Shown here: positions 16,153-24,496 of the stretch, piece after piece
Position numbering within the stretch: the stretch's first letter is position 1
How the letters are laid out: each line of letters opens with the position of its first letter
Origin: Deltaproteobacteria bacterium
GTDB lineage: Bacteria > Myxococcota_A > Polyangia > Nannocystales > Nannocystaceae
DNA length: 64,000 bases
Reading direction: 5' to 3'
Assembly: GCA_016709225.1 (NCBI GenBank)
Contig: JADJEE010000012.1
Coordinates: 930,001 to 994,000 of the forward strand
Position numbers and translations under genes: made by a program
The notes under the pieces: model-generated
What the model was told of the DNA's origin: nothing
Seen by the model: the letters and a program-made list of their open reading frames with translations, nothing else
Databases searched by the model: none

Positions 16153-19005
16153 TCACGGCGCAGCGAATTTTTCGACGAAAGCCTGCGCCTCGGCGGCGCG
16201 CGCGGCATCGCCCAACCGCGCGAAGTCGGCCGCGGCCACCCGCGCGGCGTCGAGCCCCTCGGCGTCGGGGCGCCCGTGCACCCCCGCGGACGCCTGCGCC
16301 AACAGCCAGCGGGCGTCCGCGAGCGACCGCTCGTCGTCGGCGGCGGCACCTCGGCTGAGGATCGTGATGCTCTCGCGGGCATGGGTCGCGGCCTCGGCGT
16401 GGGCACCGGCGGCCAGCTCCGCCCGCGCCAGCGTGTGCTCGAGCTGCCCGGTCACCGGATGATCGGCGCCGTGCGTGCGCGTCCACAGCTCGAGCGCGCG
16501 CACCAGCTTCTCGCGCGCCGCCGCGACGTCGCCGACCGCGAGATCGAGCTCGGCGAGGTTGTTGAGCAGGTAGGCCTTCTGCGGGTGGTCGGGGTCGCGG
16601 CGATCGGCGATCGCGTAGGCGCGCTCGTACGCCGCCCGCTCGTCCTGTGATCGACCCACGGCATCGTAGGCGAGCCCGAGCACGAGCAGCGCGGGGAGGT
16701 AGCGCAGATCGTCGGGCTCGACGGTCCGATCCAGCACGTCGACCCCGCGCTCGGCCCAGGCCACGGCTGCAGCGCCGTGGCCCTGCATCGCCTCGAGGTT
16801 GGCGAGGTTGCCGAGTGCGGCCGCCAACAACGGACTGGGCGCCAATGAACGCTCCGCGTCCGCGATCACGGACTCGAGTTCGTCGCGCGCACGCGCCACG
16901 TGTCCCTCGCGTTCGTCGACGCCCGCGAGGTTGGTCCGCGCCATGATCACGTCGGGGTGCTCGGGGCCCAGCCACGCTCGCTTGATCCGCAGCGCCGCGT
17001 CGAACGACACCCGCGCCTCGGCGAACTTGCCCTGCTCGTACTGCATGAGGCCGAGGTTGTTGAGGTCCTGACCCACCCACAGGGAGTCCGCGCCGTGCAA
17101 GCGCGTCCCCAGCTCGACGCCCGCCCGCGCGATCGCCTCGGCGTCGGCGAGCTGACCGTGGGCCAAGGCGAGGGTGCTGCGGGCACGCAGCACCTGCAGC
17201 TCCACCGACGTCGGTCGTGCGAGCCGCTCGAGCGCCCCCTGCACCCGTGGTGCGAAGGCATCGGCCTGCTCGAGCTCGCCGAGGTCGGACGTGACCGTGA
17301 GGCACTTCGCGAGGATGTCGAGCGCAAGCTCGTCGGCGCGCCCCGCCTCGGCCCGCCACGCGGCATCCTCCAGCACCGCCAGCGACTCGGCGTCACGGTG
17401 CTCGGACCCGAGCAAGCCCGCGCGCAGGCGCAATGCCTCGGCCTCGGTCGGGCGATGGCCCATGGCCAGCGCGTCCGCCACGATCTGCTCGGCGAGCGCG
17501 TGGGCCTCGCGGAGGCTACCGAGCCGACCGAGGGTCTCGACGCGATCGATCCGCACGTGCAGCGCATCGATGGCCGCGAGCTGCTCCGGGCTGGTGGGCA
17601 CCGCGGCATCGACGTCGCCCCCGTCGCACTCCACCGCGGGCGCGAGCTCGACCGCAGCCTCGACGGCGTGGGCCCACGCGGGCGCGGGCGCTTCGACCAA
17701 CGCGGTCACCAACGAGTCGACCGCGGCGCGCTGGCGATCGAGGCAGCGCATGCGTCGATCGAAGCGCAGCTGCGAGTCCGTACGGCGCACGTACAGCGCC
17801 TCGCAGCTCGCGTGGCGCTCGGCGATCCACGCCGCCGTGTGTCGATCGAGCTCGGCCGCGGTGCCCTCGGCGGCCGCGCGCGCGACCGGCCCCAGCGGGT
17901 CCGCCGCGGCGAGCAGCGCCTGCGCACGCGTCGGGTCCCACACCCCTGCCAGCTCCGGGGTTGCGTCGGGGCAGGGATCGGCGTCGGTCCACGAGCGACT
18001 CAACATCGCGCCGGCCCCCACGCCGAGCGCGAGCGCGAGTGCGGCGGCGATGCGCACCCGCCGTGCGCCCGAGCGCGCACGATGCAACGCGTCGAGCAGC
18101 CCACGCATGCTCTCGAAGCGATCGCCCGGTGCGGTCGCGAGGCCGCGCGCGAGCGCCTGCCGCACGCGTGTGGGCACATGCGACGGCACCGCGATCCGCT
18201 CGCCGTCGCCGTCGACCCGCGGCAGCCCACCACCGAGGGCCTCGAGCAGCGCGGCGCAAAAGCTGTACTGATCCCCGCGGGCGTCGACGGGCGCGCCGCG
18301 GCGCTGCTCCGGCGCCATGTAGCCGGGCGTCCCGACCGTCGCCCCCACGGCCGTGAGGCGCTCGTCGAGGGTCGCGATCGAGGCCCCGGCCGCGATCGCG
18401 TCATCGGGCGCGCTCGGCCCGTGGCCGCGCGCGAGCCCGAAGTCGACCACGCGCACGCGACCGTCCTCGCCGATCAGCGCGTTGTCGGGCTTGAAGTCGC
18501 GGTGGATCAACCCGGATGCGTGGGCCGCCGCGAGACCTTCACCCGCTTGCAGGTAGATCGCGACCGTCTCGCGCCACGGCGTCTGCGGCGTGACGCGCTC
18601 GCGCAGGGTCGCGCCGCGCACGAACTCCATCGCCAGGAAGACGCCGCCGTCATGCTCACCGACCTCGTAGACCGGCACGACGTTGGGATGCGACAGCTTC
18701 GCCAGCGCCCGGGCTTCACGCAGCAGTCGCTCGCGATCCGCGTCGCGCTCGGTCGCCCCAAAGCGCCGCAGCAGCTTGATCGCGACCTTGCGATCGAGCT
18801 GCGGATCGTAGGCCGCATACACGACCCCCATACCGCCGGCCCCGAGCGTGTCGAGCACGATGAAGCGATCGACGCGCACCTCCGCGACCGGCTCGTCGAG
18901 CAGCTGGGCCTTGACGAGCGCGCTCAGCCGCGCGGCCGCGACCGCGTCGCTCGGGATCTCGACGCGCTCCAGGCGGGCGCCGATCGGCTCGTCGCCGGAG
19001 CTCAT
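16153..19005 (-). CDS. Ser/Thr protein kinase with C-terminal TPR repeats
   Basis: A 950-residue kinase. The glycine loop GAGGMG (55-60), lysine VAIKL (K77), catalytic loop HRDFKPDN (168-175) and DFG (188-190) are all present. A membrane helix at ~320-340 (RIAAALALALGVGAGAML) is followed by long TPR arrays, including LWVGQDLNNLGLMQYEQGKF and YLLNNLAELDLAVGDVAAA, the tetratricopeptide-10/12 pattern. It should sense or bind through the extracytoplasmic TPRs and phosphorylate cytoplasmic targets. It is divergent from an ECF sigma gene, 113 bp between starts. The ATG at 19005 has a -10-like GCTACCCT just 6 bp upstream and no Shine-Dalgarno, consistent with a leaderless message. Confidence 0.93.
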   Translation of the reverse strand: MSSGDEPIGARLERVEIPSDAVAAARLSALVKAQLLDEPVAEVRVDRFIVLDTLGAGGMGVVYAAYDPQLDRKVAIKLLRRFGATERDADRERLLREARALAKLSHPNVVPVYEVGEHDGGVFLAMEFVRGATLRERVTPQTPWRETVAIYLQAGEGLAAAHASGLIHRDFKPDNALIGEDGRVRVVDFGLARGHGPSAPDDAIAAGASIATLDERLTAVGATVGTPGYMAPEQRRGAPVDARGDQYSFCAALLEALGGGLPRVDGDGERIAVPSHVPTRVRQALARGLATAPGDRFESMRGLLDALHRARSGARRVRIAAALALALGVGAGAMLSRSWTDADPCPDATPELAGVWDPTRAQALLAAADPLGPVARAAAEGTAAELDRHTAAWIAERHASCEALYVRRTDSQLRFDRRMRCLDRQRAAVDSLVTALVEAPAPAWAHAVEAAVELAPAVECDGGDVDAAVPTSPEQLAAIDALHVRIDRVETLGRLGSLREAHALAEQIVADALAMGHRPTEAEALRLRAGLLGSEHRDAESLAVLEDAAWRAEAGRADELALDILAKCLTVTSDLGELEQADAFAPRVQGALERLARPTSVELQVLRARSTLALAHGQLADAEAIARAGVELGTRLHGADSLWVGQDLNNLGLMQYEQGKFAEARVSFDAALRIKRAWLGPEHPDVIMARTNLAGVDEREGHVARARDELESVIADAERSLAPSPLLAAALGNLANLEAMQGHGAAAVAWAERGVDVLDRTVEPDDLRYLPALLVLGLAYDAVGRSQDERAAYERAYAIADRRDPDHPQKAYLLNNLAELDLAVGDVAAAREKLVRALELWTRTHGADHPVTGQLEHTLARAELAAGAHAEAATHARESITILSRGAAADDERSLADARWLLAQASAGVHGRPDAEGLDAARVAAADFARLGDAARAAEAQAFVEKFAAP

Positions 19006-19011
19006 GATCGA

Positions 19012-19019
19012 AGGGTAGC
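19012..19019 (-). promoter_or_regulatory. Putative -10 element GCTACCCT for the kinase
   Basis: GCTACCCT on the minus strand ends 6 bp before the ATG at 19005. The divergent sigma gene has a matching GCTACCTT on the other strand about 90 bp away, so the pair may have similar divergent promoters. Confidence 0.42.
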
Positions 19020-19101
19020 CGAGGCTGCGGGCATGCTCGAAGGGTCGGACTCGCGTGGCCGGTCGGCCGATCACGCAGACTGCAAAGATGCTCGCCTTGC
19101 T

Positions 19102-19109
19102 GCTACCTT
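19102..19109 (+). promoter_or_regulatory. Putative -10 element GCTACCTT for the sigma gene
   Basis: GCTACCTT ends 9 bp before the GTG start at 19119. The spacing predicts a leaderless transcript. Confidence 0.42.
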
Positions 19110-19118
19110 CGCCCCCGC

Positions 19119-19760
<642 letters not shown>

Positions 19761-19768
19761 GCCGCCCG

Positions 19769-20731
19769 TCAGGCTCGCGGCGCTCGCTTCGACGACGCCT
19801 TGGATCGCGGCGGTGACCGGCGGGCCGCCGCGCCGCTCGAGCGCTCGCCGCAGGCCTCCCGCACGCACTGCCGCAGCCACCGGTGGGCGGGGTCGGCCTC
19901 CATGCGGGGGTGCCACAGCAGCGCCACGGTCACCTCCGGCGCGGCGAACGGCAGTGCGAGCGCAGCCATGCCCGCGCGCAGCCCCTGCGTGTGCCGGTCG
20001 GGCACCGTCGCGACCAGCTCCGAGTCGCGCGCCAGGGCGATCGCGGTCGCGAAGCCGCCGACGCCGACCACGAGGTCGCGACGCAGGCCCAGGGGCGCGA
20101 GCGCGTCGTCGACCGGCCCGCGATCGAGCCCGCGTCGCGTGATGCCGACGTGGCGCGCGGCGGCGTAGCGCGCCGCGCTGAGCCGACCGAGCGTCAGGGG
20201 ATGCCCCTCGCGCACGACCGCCACGAAGCGATCGCGGAACAATGCCTGCGATCGCACCTCGGGACCGACGGTGCGACCGACCACGCCGGTTTCGAGATCG
20301 ACGGCGCCCTCGCGCAGTGCACCACTGTCGCGGTCGAGTTTCTGCACGAAGCGCAGGCGGACGCCCGGCGCGTCGGCCTGCGTGCGCGCGATCAGGCGCG
20401 GTCCGAAGGTCTCCGCGAAGCCCTCGCTCGTGCGCAGGGTGAAGGTTCGCTCGAGCACGGCGAGATCGATCGCCGCGACCGGTCGCAACACCGCCTCGGC
20501 GTCCTGCACCAGCGTGCCGACCCGCTCGCGCAGCTCCAGCGCGCGTGGCGTCGGCACCAGGCCACGGCCCGCACGGGCGAGCAGCGGATCGCCAGTGGCC
20601 TCGCGCAGACGCGCGAGTGTGCGGCTCATCGCCGACGGACTGAGCCGCAGTCGACGCGCCGCCGCGACCACGCTGCCGGCATCGAGCAGCACGTCGAGCG
20701 CGACCAACAGGTTGAGATCGGGTCGCGACAT
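19769..20731 (-). CDS. LysR-family transcriptional regulator
   Basis: A 320-residue regulator. The N-terminal winged helix is clear (MSRPDLNLLVALDVLLDAGS, then VVAAARRLRLSPSAMSRTL and REATGDPLLARAGRGLVPT). The effector-binding domain shows two periplasmic-binding-like halves (for example REGHPLTLGRLSAARYAAA and LGLRRDLVVGVGGFATAIA). The last ~35 residues are basic and Ser/Arg-rich. It is divergent from the exporter-porin ORF, with 140 bp between starts. The classical LysR arrangement suggests it controls that gene; the inducer is unknown. The region between holds weak AGTGC(A/G)T direct repeats but no convincing T-N11-A site. Confidence 0.9.
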   Translation of the reverse strand: MSRPDLNLLVALDVLLDAGSVVAAARRLRLSPSAMSRTLARLREATGDPLLARAGRGLVPTPRALELRERVGTLVQDAEAVLRPVAAIDLAVLERTFTLRTSEGFAETFGPRLIARTQADAPGVRLRFVQKLDRDSGALREGAVDLETGVVGRTVGPEVRSQALFRDRFVAVVREGHPLTLGRLSAARYAAARHVGITRRGLDRGPVDDALAPLGLRRDLVVGVGGFATAIALARDSELVATVPDRHTQGLRAGMAALALPFAAPEVTVALLWHPRMEADPAHRWLRQCVREACGERSSGAAARRSPPRSKASSKRAPRA

Positions 20732-20871
20732 CCGCCCCGTAGCGTACCCCGTCAATACATGGCGTCCAGTGCATCTATCGAGTGCGTTCATTGCGTCTAC
20801 CGCCTTGCCTTGGACGAGGCCACGCTCCCGGCATACCCGGCCCGCGAGGGCCCCTGCCCGGAGATTTGGAC

Positions 20872-23358
20872 ATGCATCGCCCCTCGACGCCCCCTCCCGC
20901 GACCCCAGGCCCGAACGGGCCGAGCGCGCCATTTGCGCAGCTGTCCTTGGCCGCGCTCGCGCTGTCCATGCTGCTGTCGGCGCTCGGCACCAGCATCGCC
21001 AACGTCGCGCTCCCGACCCTCGCGATCGCGCTGCACGCCAGCTTCGGCGAGGTGCAGTGGATCGTGCTGGCGTACCTGCTCGCGGTGACCTCGTCGATCG
21101 TCGGCGCCGGACGCCTGGGCGACCTGCTCGGCCGACGCCGGGTGCTGCTGGTGGGCCTGGCGCTGTTCACCGCCGCCTCGGCGCTGGCCGGACTCGCACC
21201 GAGCCTGGGCGTGCTGCTGCTCGCGCGCGCGGTCCAGGGCCTCGGCGCGGCCGTGATGATGGCGCTGTCGTTGGCGCTGGTCGGCGAGAGCGTGCCGGCG
21301 GCGAAGACCGGCGGCGCGATGGGCCTGCTCGGCACCACCTCGGCGATCGGCACCGCGCTCGGCCCCTCGCTGGGCGGCCTGCTGATCGACGCGCTCGGCT
21401 GGCCTGCGGTCTTCCTGCTCGAGGTGCCACTGGGCGCGGCCGCGTTCGCACTCGCCCACCGCAGCCTGCCCGCCGATCGCCCCCGAGCCCGCGCGGCGAC
21501 GTTCGACCTCGCGGGCTCGCTGGTGCTGGCGGCGTCGCTCGGTGCCTATGCACTCGCGGTGACCCTCGGTCGTGGGCACCTGGGCCTCGTCGAGCTCGCG
21601 TGGCTTTCGACCGCGGCGCTCGGTGGCGCACTGTTCGTCCGCATCGAGGCCCGCGCGAGCGCACCATTGGTGCAGCTGTCGCTCCTGCGCGACCGCGACC
21701 TCGCGGTCGGACTGGCCACGAGCCTGCTGGTCTCCACGGTGGTGATGGCGACGATGATCGTCGGCCCGTTCTACCTCGCGGGTGCGCTGGGCATGGACAC
21801 CGGCGCGGTCGGACTCGTGATGTCGACCGGTCCACTGGTCGCGGCGCTGGTCGGTGTGCCGGCCGGCCGCATCGTCGATCGCATCGGCAGCGCGCGCACG
21901 AGCGTCGCGGGCCTGGCCGCGGTCACCATCGGCGCGGGCCTGCTGGCGATCACGCCGGTCGGCCTCGGGATGCTCGGCTACGTCGCACCGATCGTGGTGG
22001 TGACCGCCGGCTACGCGCTGTTCCAGGCCGCGAACAACACTGCGGTGCTGCGCGCGGTGGCGTCCCCGCAGCGCGGGTTGGTGTCGGGCGTGCTGCAGCT
22101 GTCGCGCAACCTCGGCCTCGTCACCGGCGCGTCGGTGATGGGCGCCGTGTTCGCCTTTGGCGCGGGTAGCGACGAGCCCGCGCTCGCGGGGCCGACGGCG
22201 GTCGCCTCGGGCATGCACGCGACCTTCGCGGTCGCGGCCGGGCTCGCCGCGATCGCGCTCGCGTTGCTGGTGGGCCGACGGCGCGTGCACACGCTGATCG
22301 TCGCGGGGTCGCTCGCCGTGCTCGCGTCACCTGGCATTGCGAGCGCGGCCCCACGCGAGGGCGCGGCGCCATCGTCCACCGCGCTCGATCACGCGATGGT
22401 GCTGCGCAGCGCCGACGGCGGCAGCAGCCTGCGATTGTTGGGGCTGCTGCAGATCGAGCACGCCCACGCGTGGAACGACCGCGCGCCCGACACGGATGCG
22501 ATCGGGCTCCACCGCGCGCGTCTCGGCCTCGTGGGCAGCGTGCTGCGCAAGGAGCTGCGCTACACCTTCATCGCCGACTTCGCGGGCACAAGCCCCCGGC
22601 TGGTGTTCGCCAACCTCGACTACGCGCTCTTGCGTGAGCGGCTGGTGCTGCGCGCCGGCCAATTCAAGCGGCCGTTCTCGCGGTCGTTCCTCACCCCGGG
22701 CAGCGAGCTGTCGCTGGTCGATCGCCCGCCCACCGTCGCTGCGTTCGGCGACAACGCCGATCTCGGCGTGATGCTGCACGGCGGCGCGGGCCATCGGCTC
22801 GAGTACGCCGCCGGCGTGTTCAACGGCGCCGGCCCGAACGTCGTGCCCGATCGCGTTCATCCGCTGGTCGCCGCACGGGTCGGCTACGGCAGCCGGGGTG
22901 CCACGCCCTACACCGAGGGCGACCTCTCCGGCGGCGCTGCGCGGGTTGCCATCGCCGCCGCCGTGATGCTCGACCTCGACGCCGACGGCGAGCACGCCGG
23001 CTCCACTCGTGCGGTGGTCGACGCGACCGTCATGGCCCACGGTCTCTCGCTCGGCGCCGCGGTGTACGCCCGCACGCGGCAACGCGGCGCGCAGTGGTCG
23101 CGCCAATTCCTCGACGCGATCGGTCATCACACGCAGCTCGGCTACGTGATCGCCGGCCGCGTCGAGCCGGTGCTCCGCTACGCCGTCGTGCAACCGATCG
23201 GCGTCACCGCCACGCACGAGCTCGCCGGCGGCCTCGCGGTGTATCTGCGCGGCCACGCCATCAAGTGGCAGACCTCGGTGTCCGCACGCCTGGGTGGACG
23301 CGGGGCACGCTCGACCGCCGCGGTGACCTTGACCTCGCAGCTCGGCGTCGCGTTCTGA
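20872..23358 (+). CDS. MFS drug exporter fused to a phosphate-selective-porin-type outer membrane protein
   Basis: One uninterrupted 828-residue frame contains two proteins. Residues ~1-470 are a 14-helix DHA2-type MFS exporter (motif A is GRLGDLLGRRRVLLVG; also ARAVQGLGAAVMM and FQAANNTAVLRAVASPQRG). Residues ~495-828 look like an O/P-type porin (GLHRARLGLVGSVLRKELRY, LVLRAGQFKRPFSRSFLTP, LVDRPPTVAAFGDNADLGV). Between them lies RRRVHTLIVAGSLAVLASPG ending in IASA/APREG, a complete signal peptide with Arg cluster and AXA cleavage site. The MFS C-terminus is cytoplasmic, so this segment has the right orientation to export the porin. The product is either a polyprotein cut by signal peptidase or two proteins made with an internal GTG start at 22285. 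GGAG lies 8 bp before the ATG. Confidence 0.85.
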   Translation: MHRPSTPPPATPGPNGPSAPFAQLSLAALALSMLLSALGTSIANVALPTLAIALHASFGEVQWIVLAYLLAVTSSIVGAGRLGDLLGRRRVLLVGLALFTAASALAGLAPSLGVLLLARAVQGLGAAVMMALSLALVGESVPAAKTGGAMGLLGTTSAIGTALGPSLGGLLIDALGWPAVFLLEVPLGAAAFALAHRSLPADRPRARAATFDLAGSLVLAASLGAYALAVTLGRGHLGLVELAWLSTAALGGALFVRIEARASAPLVQLSLLRDRDLAVGLATSLLVSTVVMATMIVGPFYLAGALGMDTGAVGLVMSTGPLVAALVGVPAGRIVDRIGSARTSVAGLAAVTIGAGLLAITPVGLGMLGYVAPIVVVTAGYALFQAANNTAVLRAVASPQRGLVSGVLQLSRNLGLVTGASVMGAVFAFGAGSDEPALAGPTAVASGMHATFAVAAGLAAIALALLVGRRRVHTLIVAGSLAVLASPGIASAAPREGAAPSSTALDHAMVLRSADGGSSLRLLGLLQIEHAHAWNDRAPDTDAIGLHRARLGLVGSVLRKELRYTFIADFAGTSPRLVFANLDYALLRERLVLRAGQFKRPFSRSFLTPGSELSLVDRPPTVAAFGDNADLGVMLHGGAGHRLEYAAGVFNGAGPNVVPDRVHPLVAARVGYGSRGATPYTEGDLSGGAARVAIAAAVMLDLDADGEHAGSTRAVVDATVMAHGLSLGAAVYARTRQRGAQWSRQFLDAIGHHTQLGYVIAGRVEPVLRYAVVQPIGVTATHELAGGLAVYLRGHAIKWQTSVSARLGGRGARSTAAVTLTSQLGVAF

Positions 23359-23452
23359 TGACGCTCACGGTTCGCAGCAGTCGTTCCAGCCGCGCACGGC
23401 GGCCCCGGCCAGCGGTTAAACCGACCGCCGCCTTCGTGGCACTGACAGCACG

Positions 23453-24496
23453 ATGGTGCTGCGCCTCCTGACCTTCGTCCCCGTGGTGCTTTCGTTCGTT
23501 GCGTGTGTCCCCCCGACGTCCCCGGACGCGGCGAGCAGTGGGTCCGACGAGGGCCTCTCGAACGGCGACGATCCGGACACGACGGGGCCGCGGGAGCCGA
23601 GCACCACGTCGTCTTCGGGCCCCGCGTCGTCGAGCGACGACGGGACGACCGCGGCCGAGCCCGCGACCACCGGCGGCGAGTCGACGGGCGTCGGCGAGAC
23701 CACCGGTGCGCCGCAGCCCGAGCAACCCGAGCTCCCGGCCGATCTCACCCCCGGGTTCATCAACGTGTTCTGGTACCTGCCACAGGTCGCCGGTGGCTAC
23801 GACGACGCCTCGCTCGACATCCATCCGGCGGTCTCGGGTCCCGACGACGGCACGCTGCAGTACTTCTCGTTCGGCGGCTGGCAGTTCACCCAGGGCCCGC
23901 CGGGCAACGGCTTCTACGGCGGGCTGCAGACGCGCATGGGCAATCAGACGCCGGCCAGCGGGTACCGCGGCGTGATCTTCTCGGCCTGGGGCGTGGTCGA
24001 TGCGATCCCGGCCCCGGGCGCCTACGTCGACGTCGACGAGGTCGCGTGCGACGGTGGCGTCGGAGCGGTCTGCGTGCAGCTCAGCCTCGTCTACGACTGG
24101 TCGTCGGGCAACACCTACCGCATGCACTACCGCCTCATCGGCGACGCCCCGGGCAGCCCGGGCAATCAGCTGCTGCGCGCCAGCGTCACCGACCTCACGA
24201 CCGGCGTCGAATCCGTGCTCGGCGACGTGGTCATCCCCATCGCGTGGGGCAAGCTGCCGGCCGAGTACTACAGCTTCGACGAGACGTTCCCGGAGCCCGA
24301 GGGGGCGCTGTGCACCAACTACAACCCGAGCGACGTCGACTACACCAACCTGGTCGCGCAGAGCGCAACGGTGGTGGCCGACAGCTGGGCCCAGGGCGAT
24401 CCGGCGTACACCGGGCCGTGCATCGATCTGTTCCACTACGATCCGCAGCCCGACGGCTATCGCATGCGCCTCGGGATCTACGAGGCCGGATCCTGA
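23453..24496 (+). CDS. Secreted lipoprotein, unknown function
   Basis: A 347-residue lipoprotein. The signal peptide MVLRLLTFVPVVLSFVAC ends in a lipobox. A Ser/Thr/Pro/Gly linker runs to ~95, then an all-beta looking domain (PGFINVFWYLPQVAGGYDD, YFSFGGWQFTQGPPGNGFYG, GVIFSAWGVVDAIPA). The motif mix of aromatic/Gly strands and GNGFYGGLQ recalls DUF3472-type or lectin-like folds, but this is not a firm match. Two Cys pairs are present. The last 19 bp overlap the end of the convergent protease-lipoprotein gene. Confidence 0.75.
   Translation: MVLRLLTFVPVVLSFVACVPPTSPDAASSGSDEGLSNGDDPDTTGPREPSTTSSSGPASSSDDGTTAAEPATTGGESTGVGETTGAPQPEQPELPADLTPGFINVFWYLPQVAGGYDDASLDIHPAVSGPDDGTLQYFSFGGWQFTQGPPGNGFYGGLQTRMGNQTPASGYRGVIFSAWGVVDAIPAPGAYVDVDEVACDGGVGAVCVQLSLVYDWSSGNTYRMHYRLIGDAPGSPGNQLLRASVTDLTTGVESVLGDVVIPIAWGKLPAEYYSFDETFPEPEGALCTNYNPSDVDYTNLVAQSATVVADSWAQGDPAYTGPCIDLFHYDPQPDGYRMRLGIYEAGS

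Noticed and set aside
20732..20871. A LysR T-N11-A binding site in the intergenic region
   Set aside because: Only weak AGTGCAT/AGTGCGT direct repeats are visible; no symmetric site of proper spacing could be supported.
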